From an uncultured archaeon (GTDB lineage: Archaea > Halobacteriota > Methanosarcinia > Methanotrichales > Methanotrichaceae), in contig CABMDX010000346.1 in NCBI GenBank assembly GCA_902385025.1, positions 1 to 14,923 on the forward strand: a DNA stretch of 14,923 bases, in the 5' to 3' direction. Below the pieces are notes generated by a model that saw nothing but the letters and a program-made list of their open reading frames with translations, had not been told where the DNA came from and did no database searches. The translations under genes were made by a program, and so were the position numbers. This document shows, one piece after another, positions 1-7,957 of this stretch; position 1 is the stretch's first letter, and every line of letters begins with the position of its first letter.

Positions 1-1065
1 AACAATTGTATAGACAATTGACGAGGCGTTGGAGCCTTCTTTGCAGCTTAAATTCACGACATTAGTTCTCGCAGTTCCAGGAACCGCACAGGCTTTAACC
101 TTTTTCACAATCCGTATCTTGCCAGACACTCCGACGCCCAGGTCCCCCAGAGTCCATTGGTTATTCGTACCCGCGTCCGAGACAGGGTCCGAGGACTGGA
201 ATATCTGATTGGCATCATACTTTTCCCGCAGCACGACGTCGTGGGCATCAGCACCACCTACATTTTGATAGACTATCGTATAGTTCAAGAAGTCGTCAGG
301 CTTTACGGAGTCCGATTCTGGGCTTTTGCTCACCTCCAGTTGCGGGAGCGATCTGAATATCTCCAGGGAATAGGAATCGGAGCTTGAAACCTCTATTCCG
401 TCTTTTGTTTGTGCTGTTACCACTACCAGGTTTTTGAGAAAGAATCTCTCCTCATAGGGCTTGTATCCGGGAACAACTTTGTATTCCGTGCTGAGGATAA
501 TTCCCATGGGATCTATTAAAAGGACCAGAGAGTCGCCTGTTTTATAATTCACTACTAAAATGCTCCTGTATCCCTCGGATGGCTTATCGTATTCTATCTT
601 GAGGTACTCATTCTTCCCCCACGGAGGAGTGGAGAGCTCTTCGGAGATTATCTTACCTGATTGGCTGTAATGAGTGATCAGCATCGCTTCTGCAAGGGTA
701 TCGATATAAATGGTCCTGTTCAGACTTCCATTCTGGAACAATACCTGGCAGAAGCTTTCACGAGTTATATTGTTACTATAATTATAATATGAATAGCTGG
801 CGTTGGCCTCTGTCCTGTAGGTAGTGGTCAAGAGAGCTACTTTGGTGTCAAAACGCTTGCTTGAGGCTCTCAGGTTGGCCATAACGATCTCCAGTCTGGA
901 CTTCCTCTCCATCATCTTTCTTATGAGACCGGACGTTTCAGACCTCTTCTCGCTCGCCATAGTGTGCAGCATGGCGTAATCAGATTGATCGGGAACTGTA
1001 TATCGGCATTCGTAAATCCAGGATTCCCCGGGGTCAAGGATCTGATTGCCATCATCGCCTCTCGC
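1..1065 (-). pseudogene. Downstream part of a DUF11 surface protein cut off by an in-frame TAA (runs off the window)
   Basis: This is the continuation, in exactly the same frame, of the ORF that ends at 1066-1068. It stays open for 355 codons to the window edge, so its true end is not visible. The first residues after the stop (GDDGNQILDPGESWIYECRY) are the second half of a DUF11-type domain whose first half lies before the stop. A charged helical stretch follows at about 900-960 (EKRSET...RKMMERKSR). Next comes a roughly 190-residue region with Asn-rich N-glycosylation-like sequons (NASYSYYNYSNN). A second DUF11-like domain starts near 320 (LPQLEVSKSPESDSVKPDD, then NYTIVYQNVGGADAHDV). The nearest internal ATG is at 960, in the middle of conserved sequence and without a ribosome binding site, so separate translation is unlikely. 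I infer a nonsense-mutated extracellular protein. A sequencing error at one base would restore the gene. Confidence 0.7.
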
Positions 1066-1605
1066 TTAAACCGGCTTGCTCTCCGGCCCCCAGTTTTGTG
1101 TGTCTGCGAGAACGACATTGATCAGGGGCATATTTCCGTTGTTTGTCACATTGTAGGTGTATGTTATCGAATCGCCTATTCTGACCGGGGCATTGAATAT
1201 GCAGTCCTTTTTTATGACAATACTGGGCTTCGGCTGCGAATTCAGCAGAATTTCGATGCTGTTTTTTGCCGGGCAGCCACCAGACGGGCTGACGATGTTC
1301 AGCGATATGACTACAGTCTTCGGGGAGTCAACGACAGGAGCAGTCCAGCTAAAGGACCTTCCCTCTGCGCTGGAAGGGCTTCCGTCCGATGCATTCCACT
1401 GGTAGATCAGCTCCTCTCCTGGCGCTTCTGGAGCCTTGAAAATATAGCTCGCCCCGGAAAGGCCCTCCCTTTCGCTTACGCCTGACCCAAGAGCTATGAA
1501 AAAGAAAACCAGGATCACGGCTATAGCTGCCGCTGGAGTTTGCCGCTTTCCCCCGAAGGCATATAATGGAATGCAAATTCGCAATTCTGACCAGTTCCGG
1601 TTCAA
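1066..1605 (-). CDS. N-terminal fragment of a secreted DUF11/Ig-like surface protein
   Basis: The fragment is 179 codons and starts with TTG one base after the stop of the PKD gene at 1607, so it is probably translated by coupling. No ATG and no strong Shine-Dalgarno site is present. A hydrophobic signal segment lies at about residues 25-42 (AAAIAVILVFFFIALGSG). Residues 55-125 form an Ig/PKD-like domain (YQWNASDG, then SFSWTAPVV, KTVVISLNI and GGC) that closely matches the N-terminal domain of the 1476-residue protein at 2880-7310. From about residue 130 a DUF11 domain begins (YTYNVTNNGNMPLINVVLAD) and is cut in mid-domain by TAA after ESKPV. The missing half follows directly in frame. The remaining product would be a secreted stub with an incomplete last domain. 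Family knowledge puts DUF11/PKD proteins on archaeal cell envelopes; the exact role is unknown. Confidence 0.7.
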   Translation of the reverse strand: MNRNWSELRICIPLYAFGGKRQTPAAAIAVILVFFFIALGSGVSEREGLSGASYIFKAPEAPGEELIYQWNASDGSPSSAEGRSFSWTAPVVDSPKTVVISLNIVSPSGGCPAKNSIEILLNSQPKPSIVIKKDCIFNAPVRIGDSITYTYNVTNNGNMPLINVVLADTQNWGPESKPV

Positions 1606-1606
1606 T

Positions 1607-2731
1607 TTAGATCATCATTGTAATAGTTGCCACGGGCATTTCCTGGACATTGACGATCATGTTGCAGTTGCCCAATTCTCTTGTGCCATCCTTGTTCATG
1701 ACAATGGCCTGCAGGTCGTGCTGGCCAGGTCCATAGTCCTGCCAGTTGATATCTATGCTTACGCCGCCCTCAGATACACTTCCAATCGCATCCGAACCAT
1801 TTATCTTCCATTGACAGGCAAGAGGAAGAGAGCCATCCAGGCTTACTCTGTATGTTTCTATTCTGTCCAGACATGCGCTATTCTCGCCAGCAATCAGGCA
1901 TGAGCAGCTCTGGACCTGCAGCTCTTGACTTGCAGATGCCGTCCTGCCGGATTGATCGGTGACCTGCAGCAAAGCCGTGTAATTTCCCGGATTCTTATAG
2001 ATGTGAGAGGGATTTTTCTCATGGCTTTTAGATCTATCTCCAAAGTCCCAATTGTAAGCGTAGGGCCCAAATCCACCCGTGCTGCCATCCAGGAATGACA
2101 CGCCGCCGCTGCGGCAGCCTGTACCGCTAAAACTAAAGCGGGCGACCAGAGGTGTCTCCACGACGTACTCCGTTCCATCGCCGCCATAGCACTTGGTATT
2201 GCGGTTGCTGCATTTTCGATTGGCATTGCTGCACGTTGTTTTGCTGGCGGTCTCCCAGCTTAGTACAAGCCTTGAGAGATAAACTTTGTCACCATAGCTC
2301 CAGGTCAGAGAATAGATGGGATAGGCAGTGGTGGCCTTGGGCTCGATGCTGTCCAGGACGCATAGCCCATCATCGTAAAAGGAACGGCTGAGTGTGCCGT
2401 TGATATACATATCCGCGAGCAGGATGACCGCATGCCGAGGGGAATTGGCGTTGTTGTGAAACTCTGCCCATAAGTAGCAGGGCACCTTTTCTCCAGGCGC
2501 TCCAGAGGATATGTCGCTCCCCCTGCCGTCGCCCAGCCATAGATGAGATACGGTTACATCATTTGCCTCGCACTGGAACTTGCAGTCGGGCCAGCTTGCA
2601 GAGACTGCTGTTTGCATGAGCTGGGCTGAGAAGATCAAAAAGAAGAAACAGGCCATTACCAGAGCCACGCCGCTGCTACCATGAGGATCTTTCATATCAT
2701 CAGCAAATTTTCGCCGTATTTTGATTTCCAT
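1607..2731 (-). CDS. Secreted PKD-domain surface protein
   Basis: The protein has 374 residues. An N-terminal membrane/signal segment lies at about residues 22-45 (VALVMACFFFLIFSAQLMQT), preceded by basic residues. A Cys-rich stretch follows the signal. Near residues 95-165 is a beta-rich region resembling the CARDB/Ig type (GAPGEKVPCYLWAEF, HAVILLADMYINGT). The region around residues 195-275 is a clear PKD domain: FSFSG at its start, YNWDFGD, HIYKNPGNYTALLQVTD at its end. The last 90 residues are an Ig-like module (ETYRVS, QWKING, SIDINWQDYGPGQHDLQ) that recurs at both ends of the neighbouring giant protein. There is no C-terminal membrane anchor or PGF-CTERM-like sorting signal. The ATG at 2731 has no Shine-Dalgarno site; an internal ATG at 2695 would also keep the signal segment. 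It probably heads a transcript that includes the broken gene at 1066-1605. Function is inferred only as an extracellular structural or adhesive protein. Confidence 0.75.
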   Translation of the reverse strand: MEIKIRRKFADDMKDPHGSSGVALVMACFFFLIFSAQLMQTAVSASWPDCKFQCEANDVTVSHLWLGDGRGSDISSGAPGEKVPCYLWAEFHNNANSPRHAVILLADMYINGTLSRSFYDDGLCVLDSIEPKATTAYPIYSLTWSYGDKVYLSRLVLSWETASKTTCSNANRKCSNRNTKCYGGDGTEYVVETPLVARFSFSGTGCRSGGVSFLDGSTGGFGPYAYNWDFGDRSKSHEKNPSHIYKNPGNYTALLQVTDQSGRTASASQELQVQSCSCLIAGENSACLDRIETYRVSLDGSLPLACQWKINGSDAIGSVSEGGVSIDINWQDYGPGQHDLQAIVMNKDGTRELGNCNMIVNVQEMPVATITMMI

Positions 2732-2791
2732 GATATTTATATTTACCGTTTGAATTTGTAATTAATGTCCTTAATTTCTATTCAGAACAGA

Positions 2792-2802
2792 AATAATAAA
2801 GG
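2792..2802 (-). promoter_or_regulatory. Putative TATA box for the PKD gene
   Basis: On the minus strand the sequence reads ATCCTTTATTATTTC, a fair archaeal BRE/TATA element. It would place transcription start near 2768 and give a leader of roughly 35-40 nt before the ATG at 2731. An A/T-rich stretch right at the ATG (AAATATAAATATC) is too close to serve as the TATA box. Confidence 0.35.
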
Positions 2803-2808
2803 ATATTT

Positions 2809-2847
2809 GAAAAAGATGATGATTTGCGCCCGGGGCTTGATCCCCAG
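2809..2847 (-). terminator. Hairpin plus T-run after the giant DUF11 gene
   Basis: Minus-strand sequence 33-50 bases past the stop of the giant gene holds a six-pair stem (CTGGGG, loop ATCAAG, CCCCGG with one G-T pair). A CTTTTTC run follows about 15 bases later. Archaeal termination depends mainly on the T-run, so the hairpin may be incidental. The location between two co-directional genes fits a terminator. Confidence 0.35.
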
Positions 2848-2879
2848 ACGCTAAATCATGCAATATCGTCCAATCTCTT

Positions 2880-5800
2880 CTATTCAGCCTCCTGCATGGA
2901 TATATCCGCGGAAGGCTCAGGGATGACCTTGATGCTCATGCTGCACTGCTTGCTGGACCAGACCTTATCGAGCAAGGTCCTGGTCACGTTCAGGCCTAAA
3001 GTATGAGTTCCAAGCTCGTATCCCTCTCCGCTGATATCTATGCTCTTGCCAGAGCCAATCGATTTGCTGTCCATGGACCATTCATAGCTCTGAGTGAACT
3101 GCGCGTCTTCGCTGCCGGTGTAGCTGTAGGTCTCAACCTTGTTCCGGCACAAGGCTGTGGGACCATCCATTCCGCAGCTTGCCTCAGAACAGCCCGGAGA
3201 GTTCTTGTTGGCTTCAGCGACCTTGTTGTCAAGGTGCCATACCAGAGAATGTCCAGGGGAATCTACTGCCACGACCGCGGTCTGGCTTCCAGGCTCAAAT
3301 GTCGTGGGCTGCCCAGCAGCGTCTGGTGGCGGCGTGAACTTGTTGTTGTTTCCGACTGCTATTGTGACTGCCTGGCTGTTGGGGTTGCTGTAGCCATAGA
3401 ATGCGGTGAATGAGCCGTCTTCGTTCGCGTGCACGCAGTTTAAGACTGGCAGGATGGCATCTCTGTAGACTCCAGCGGTCACTGTTGCGGTATTTGACTG
3501 AACCGGCTGACCGACGGAGGTTCCTGATGATGTGGCGATGTTCTTGATGGATCCCTTCAGATCCTCGCCCAGATCCTCCTGTGTAACTGTATGCGTCAGC
3601 GTTCCTGTTGCCGACTCACCCGGTGCCAGGGTATCTATGTCCAGCGTGACCTGACCCAATTTGTCATCGGTGACGACGATTCCACTAACCGTGGTGGTAC
3701 CGGTGTTAGTAACCCTATAGGTGTAGACGATGTCATCGCCAAGTTTTGCTCCGCCGCCTGAGACCCAGAGTGCTGATGTCGATGTCGCCTCTTTGGTCAG
3801 GCTGAGGGAAGCGGTATAGGTCAGGGCAACCGATGCCTTTGCTGTGGCAGTGAGTGCATTGTTCTGGCTGTCAGTGCCCGTAGCGGTCACGTTGTTGGTC
3901 AGGGGTCCAGGCAGCTCGCCCTCGACAACCGTATGAGTTGCCGTGCCGGTGGCGCTCGCCCCTGGTGCTATGGTATTGGTGTCCAGGGTGATAGTGCCGA
4001 GCTTGTCATCGACCAGTGACAGAGCATTGATGGTGACGGAGCCAGAGTTCTTTACAGTGTAGCTGTAGGTTACGGTCGCACCTACTGCAGCGGTATTCGT
4101 CGATGGCGTCTTGGTGACCTCCATCTTGCTCGTGTAGGTCAATGCCACTGATGCCGTGCCTGTGCTTGTGACTGGCTGGCCCTGGCTGTCCGTGCCCGTG
4201 ACGGTGACGATATTTGTGAGCGGGCTTGGCAGGTCTGCCTCGGTCACGACATGATCGATGGATGTGGTTATGCTCTTGCCTGCTGCAATTGATGTCTCTG
4301 CAAGCGTTATGGTTCCGAGCTTGTCATCCGTCAGAGTCAGGCCGTTGATGGTGACGGTTCCTATGTTATTGATTGTGATCCTGTAGGTTATCGTGTCACC
4401 GACTGCGGCAGAACTCTTGGACGGCACCTTCAAGACCTCCAGAGCTGCGGTGTAGGTCAGGGTCACAGTGGCCGTGGCGGTTCCCGTCATGGGCTGGCCC
4501 TGGCTGTCCGTGGCTGTGACCGTTACGACGTTTGTCAGAGGTCCGGGCAGATCGGATTCAACCACTACATGCGTTGCCGTGGCAGTCAGCGTCTCTCCTG
4601 CAGCCAGAGTCTTCTTTGCCGTGGTTATGGTTCCGAGCCTGTCATCGGTCAGGGTCAGGCCGTTGATGGTGACCGTTCCCGTGTTCCTTACGGTATAGGT
4701 GTAGGTCAGGGTGTCTCCTACCTTGGCCGTTGCGGAAGATACGGCCTTGGTTACCTCCATGGAGGCGGTATAGGTCAGGGTCACGCTGGCCGTGGCGGTG
4801 TTGGTAACGCTCTTTCCGACTGAATCCGAGGCTGTTGCCGTGGCGATGTTGGTTAATGGTCCAGGCAGATCGGATTCAAGGACAGTGTATGTAGCCGAAC
4901 CGTTTGCCATTTCGCCTGGCGCAAGCGTATTTTTATCGAGCGTTATGCCCTTTAGCTTGTCATCGACGAGTTTCAAGCCCGTGAGGCTGACGGTTCCCGT
5001 GTTTCTTACGGTATAGCTGTAAGTAAGGGTATCTCCTACCCTGGCCGATGTGGCCGACGGGGTCTTGGTCACAGCCAGACTGGCGGTATAGGTGAGGTCC
5101 ACCGAGGCACTTGCCCGGGAGGTAACCGCTTTGCCCTGGCTGTCTGTGGCCGAAGCCGTGGCGACGTTGACGAGAGGCCCGGGCAGATCCGATTCGACCA
5201 CTACATGTGTTGCCGATCCGGTTGCCGTCTCCCCTGGAGCCAGTGTGGCTACGTTCAGGGCGATGGTTCCGAGCTTGTCATCGGTCAGAGTCAGGCCGTT
5301 GACGGTTACATTTCCTGTGTTGCTGACCGCAAACTGATAGGTTATTGTCTCTCCTACTGCGGCAGTTGTGGAGGATGGCGTTTTGGTCACAGCGAGCGCC
5401 GCGGTATAGGTGAGCTTCACCGTGGCCGTTGCCGTAGCCGTAAGTGCGCCGCCCTGACTGTCCGTGGCCGTTGCCGTGGCAATATTTGTCAGCGGTCCTG
5501 GCAAATCAGCCTCAACGACTGTGTGCGTGGCGGTTCCGTTTGCGCTCTCGCCAGGCAGCAGAGTTGTCTTCTCCAGAGCAATTGTGCCGAGCTTGTGATC
5601 GACCAGTGCCAGAGTATTGATGGTGACAGATCCCGTATTCTTCACGCTGAATTCATAGGTTACCGTCTGTCCTACATTGGCAGTGCTGGCAGATGTGGTC
5701 TTCGTTACAGCCATCGATGATGTATAGGTCAAGGTTATTGCGGCCGCAGCCTGCGCTGTGACAGCCTGGCCCTGGCTATCTATAGCCGTGGCTGTAGCGA

Positions 5801-7310
5801 TATTCGTCAGGGGTCCCGGCAGATCCGTCTCAGCAATCGTATGAGTAGCCGATCCCGTGGCGGTGTCTCCCGGTGCCAGAGTGCTCTTGTCGAGCGTGAT
5901 CGTTCCAAGTTTATCATCCGTCAGGGCCAGGCTGTTGACGGTTACAGTCCCGTTGTTCTTTACAGTGAACCTATAGGTTACTGTATCTCCTACCTTGGCA
6001 GTCGTCGAGGAAGGCGTCTTGGTCACGGCAAGGGCTGCGGTGTAGCTCAAGGCCACTGTGGCCGTCGCCGTGTTGGTAACAGTTTGACCCATAACGTCTT
6101 TGCCCTGGATTGTGGCCACGTTGACCAGTGGTCCAGGCAGTTCGCTCTCCAGTATGACGTGGGTAACTGAAGCTGTAGCCGTATCTCCAGGAGCGATAGT
6201 GCTCTTGTCGGTCTTGATCGTGCCGAGCTTATCATCGGTCAGATTCAATCCCGTTATCGAAACGTTACCGGTGTTCGTCACGGTATACCTGTAAGTTACC
6301 GTATCTCCCACATTTGCCGCTGTGGATGAAGGCACCTTTGTCAGGCTGAGGGCCGCATTATAGGTCAGAGCCACAGTCGCATTGGCGGTGGCGGACACGG
6401 CCTTATTGGTCAGATCCTCCGTGCCGGTAAGAGTTACCGTGTTATTCAGAGGCCCGGGCAGATCGCTCTCTTTTATGGTGTATGTCGCGCTGGCGCTTGC
6501 TGTTGCATCAGGCATGAGTGTCGTCGTGGCGAGATTGATCGTTCCGAGTTTGTTATCCTTCAGGGCCAGTGATTTGATGCCAATCGTTCCTGTGTTGCGG
6601 ATTGTATAGGTATAAGTGACGGTTTCACCAACAGCCGCGCTGGGAAATGAAGGCACCTTTGTCAATTCAATGCCCGTAGTGTAGGTAATATTCGTTCTGT
6701 AGGTACAGGTTATGGTGCGGAATGGATTGGTTGAGCCAGGGGCTACATCTGAGTAGTCCTTGACGAGTGTCAAGCCCACGGTATGATTGACGGGGCTGTA
6801 TTGAGACCAATCAATATCCACATTGGGCCCAGTGGCTCCATCTATCGTCTTTCCGTCTACGTTCCAGGCATATGTCAGAGTGCCTGTCGTTCCACCAACA
6901 TAACTGTAGGTGGCAACATCATAGGGGCCTGCCTGAGCCGGTCCGCCTATGCCGCAGACTGGAAGAGAATAGACATTGATATCGGTGCTCGTTTGGTTGA
7001 CACAACCTCCTTCCGTCGTTCTTATGAAGAGCGAGATTGTGACCGTCTTGGAGCCCTCCTCCTGAGTTACCTGAGGCGCAAGGAATGTAAACTTCTGACT
7101 CGTCCCTGCTCCTATTGTTGAACCGCCTTCCACTGCGGTCCATTGATACAGATAATCTCCAGAGGGAGCTTGAAGGGTCACGCTCTGCCCAGAGGTTACT
7201 AGCTGGCTTATGGTAAGAGCCGGCGATACAACGCCAAGCGCCGTTCCTACCAGAAGGCAGATCATCATTGAGAATACTGAAAAAGCAATCGCTTTATTGC
7301 GATATGACAT
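2880..7310 (-). CDS. Giant secreted surface protein with ten DUF11 repeats
   Basis: The protein has 1476 residues. I chose the ATG at 7310 because AAGGTGG sits five bases upstream; a GTG at 7319 would overlap that site. Residues 1-26 are a signal peptide (basic MSYRNK, then AFSVFSMMICLLVGTALG). An Ig/PKD-like N-terminal region with several Cys follows (YLYQWTAVEGG, GGC, YAWNVDGKT, VDIDWSQYSP). Ten tandem DUF11 domains occupy 3456-6674. A Cys-containing C-terminal region ends with another Ig-like module (YEWSMDSKSIG, SIDISGEGYELGTHTLGLNV). There is no C-terminal transmembrane helix or recognisable sorting signal. The composition is rich in Thr, Ala and Val. Such proteins in methanogens are envelope or sheath-associated adhesins or stalk-like spacers; the specific role here is inference. 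The gene is transcribed away from a 640-base intergenic region in which I see no convincing minus-strand promoter, the best candidate being a weak TTTATC at about 7408-7413. Confidence 0.9.
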   Translation of the reverse strand: MSYRNKAIAFSVFSMMICLLVGTALGVVSPALTISQLVTSGQSVTLQAPSGDYLYQWTAVEGGSTIGAGTSQKFTFLAPQVTQEEGSKTVTISLFIRTTEGGCVNQTSTDINVYSLPVCGIGGPAQAGPYDVATYSYVGGTTGTLTYAWNVDGKTIDGATGPNVDIDWSQYSPVNHTVGLTLVKDYSDVAPGSTNPFRTITCTYRTNITYTTGIELTKVPSFPSAAVGETVTYTYTIRNTGTIGIKSLALKDNKLGTINLATTTLMPDATASASATYTIKESDLPGPLNNTVTLTGTEDLTNKAVSATANATVALTYNAALSLTKVPSSTAANVGDTVTYRYTVTNTGNVSITGLNLTDDKLGTIKTDKSTIAPGDTATASVTHVILESELPGPLVNVATIQGKDVMGQTVTNTATATVALSYTAALAVTKTPSSTTAKVGDTVTYRFTVKNNGTVTVNSLALTDDKLGTITLDKSTLAPGDTATGSATHTIAETDLPGPLTNIATATAIDSQGQAVTAQAAAAITLTYTSSMAVTKTTSASTANVGQTVTYEFSVKNTGSVTINTLALVDHKLGTIALEKTTLLPGESANGTATHTVVEADLPGPLTNIATATATDSQGGALTATATATVKLTYTAALAVTKTPSSTTAAVGETITYQFAVSNTGNVTVNGLTLTDDKLGTIALNVATLAPGETATGSATHVVVESDLPGPLVNVATASATDSQGKAVTSRASASVDLTYTASLAVTKTPSATSARVGDTLTYSYTVRNTGTVSLTGLKLVDDKLKGITLDKNTLAPGEMANGSATYTVLESDLPGPLTNIATATASDSVGKSVTNTATASVTLTYTASMEVTKAVSSATAKVGDTLTYTYTVRNTGTVTINGLTLTDDRLGTITTAKKTLAAGETLTATATHVVVESDLPGPLTNVVTVTATDSQGQPMTGTATATVTLTYTAALEVLKVPSKSSAAVGDTITYRITINNIGTVTINGLTLTDDKLGTITLAETSIAAGKSITTSIDHVVTEADLPSPLTNIVTVTGTDSQGQPVTSTGTASVALTYTSKMEVTKTPSTNTAAVGATVTYSYTVKNSGSVTINALSLVDDKLGTITLDTNTIAPGASATGTATHTVVEGELPGPLTNNVTATGTDSQNNALTATAKASVALTYTASLSLTKEATSTSALWVSGGGAKLGDDIVYTYRVTNTGTTTVSGIVVTDDKLGQVTLDIDTLAPGESATGTLTHTVTQEDLGEDLKGSIKNIATSSGTSVGQPVQSNTATVTAGVYRDAILPVLNCVHANEDGSFTAFYGYSNPNSQAVTIAVGNNNKFTPPPDAAGQPTTFEPGSQTAVVAVDSPGHSLVWHLDNKVAEANKNSPGCSEASCGMDGPTALCRNKVETYSYTGSEDAQFTQSYEWSMDSKSIGSGKSIDISGEGYELGTHTLGLNVTRTLLDKVWSSKQCSMSIKVIPEPSADISMQEAE
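3456..6674 (-). repeat. Ten tandem DUF11-coding repeats, period about 318 bp
   Basis: Repeat starts on the minus strand are at 6674, 6353, 6035, 5717, 5399, 5081, 4763, 4445, 4127 and 3809. Eight units (2 to 9) are exactly 106 codons, the first is 107, and the last is longer because of an insertion (LWVSGGGAK) near its start and an altered end. The per-unit pattern is V-T-K-x-P near the start, VGDTVTY, NTG, LTDDKLGTI, LAPG, ESDLPGPLTN and DSQGQ, ending LTYTA. No repeat contains cysteine, and the only tryptophan is in the insertion of unit 10. Unit boundaries at 6353, 4445 and 4127 were checked directly against the DNA. Confidence 0.92.
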
Positions 7311-7785
7311 ACTTACCACCTTCCATACTCCACTGCTCGATTCATTTCAGTTGTCAGGACCATTGAATCGCTCTTCTATCCAACACATCATGCCTTGACT
7401 ATCAGGCGATAAATCCTACGGTTTTCGCACAGATAATGCACTTGCTATACCGAGTTGCATAACGGGCCGCCACTAATCGGCAGTTTAATTGACGGATGTC
7501 AAACATGCCCGCTACTCAAGGCGTTTCGGCCAAATGCATATTCACACTTGTGAAGCGATTCCGCTTTTCATACAGGTTCTGACAAACCAATTGATCTGTC
7601 TTTGACCGAATGTATTTGAATATTTCTCCCTCATTATCCAAGAGATCGTAGGCCACAAACATAAATTCGGCATTTGTGAATTCGTTTTTTCAATGATATG
7701 GAGAAATACGCCAGAGTTCCTTCTTATTATTCAATTTGCGTATCCCAAATACTAGCTTTATATTTTCAGACAATAAAAATTAGTG
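7311..7785. other. Long divergent intergenic region without a supported gene
   Basis: No reading frame here has both a plausible start context and protein-like composition. Visible elements are a perfect palindrome TTCACACTTGTGAA at 7541-7554, overlapped at its right end by a hairpin (AAGCG, ATTC, CGCTT at 7553-7566), and a plus-strand TATA box near the right edge. The region must hold the control sequences for the divergently transcribed giant protein and the NodB-like unit. Confidence 0.5.
7757..7766 (+). promoter_or_regulatory. TATA box of the plus-strand unit
   Basis: AGCTTTATATTTTC is a good archaeal TATA element. Its centre lies about 25 bases before the ATG at 7786, the usual distance to a transcription start. 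The transcript would therefore begin at or very near that ATG and run on through the secreted NodB-like gene, with about 170 bases before that gene's start. Confidence 0.55.
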
Positions 7786-7905
7786 ATGGCTATTTTGTTT
7801 GGCAATATGGGGCGATCTTGCAGACCATGCGCGACAGATGTTCCCAGGCCAACCACAAGTATTATTAGTAGGAGGCGCACAAACAATTCAAAAAGATTGG
7901 GATAA
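7786..7905 (+). CDS. Possible leaderless 39-residue small protein
   Basis: This is an ATG-initiated ORF of 39 codons ending in TAA. It begins almost exactly where the TATA box at 7757-7766 predicts transcription to start, as expected for a leaderless archaeal mRNA. The product begins MAILFGNMGRSCRPC and has a Cys-x2-Cys pair at residues 12-15. It has many Arg and Pro residues and a basic tail (SRRRTNNSKRLG). I do not recognise the family. It could be a real small protein, a regulatory upstream ORF for the secreted gene that follows 52 bases later, or chance coding inside a 5' leader. Confidence 0.35.
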   Translation: MAILFGNMGRSCRPCATDVPRPTTSIISRRRTNNSKRLG

Positions 7906-7957
7906 TATCGCACTTGATGGAACCTTTGATTAAAATAAACCCTTAGGTGGCTTGAAA

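Noticed and set aside
1066..1068. Recoding (pyrrolysine or readthrough) of the in-frame stop
   Set aside because: Pyrrolysine uses TAG, while this codon is TAA, and no special downstream structure is evident. Nonsense mutation or sequence error is simpler.
964..1485. 173-codon plus-strand frame opposite the broken DUF11 gene
   Set aside because: The minus strand carries recognisable domains on both sides of the stop; this frame has no signal, domain or start context.
4468..6609. Series of plus-strand open frames across the DUF11 array
   Set aside because: They recur with the 318-bp period because the coding repeats do. They are antisense shadows of the repeats.
3456..6674. Regular direct repeats considered as a CRISPR or satellite array
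   Set aside because: The period is 318 bp, divisible by three, and the frame is maintained with conserved protein motifs. It is a protein-domain array.
7404..7506. 34-codon minus-strand ORF (MFDIRQLNCRLVAARYATRY...)
   Set aside because: It has no ribosome binding site or TATA box at the right distance, and no recognisable pattern. It is too short to support.
7868..7874. AGGAGG on the plus strand inside the 39-codon ORF
   Set aside because: No start codon follows at a usable distance; the next convincing start (7958) has its own AGGTGG.
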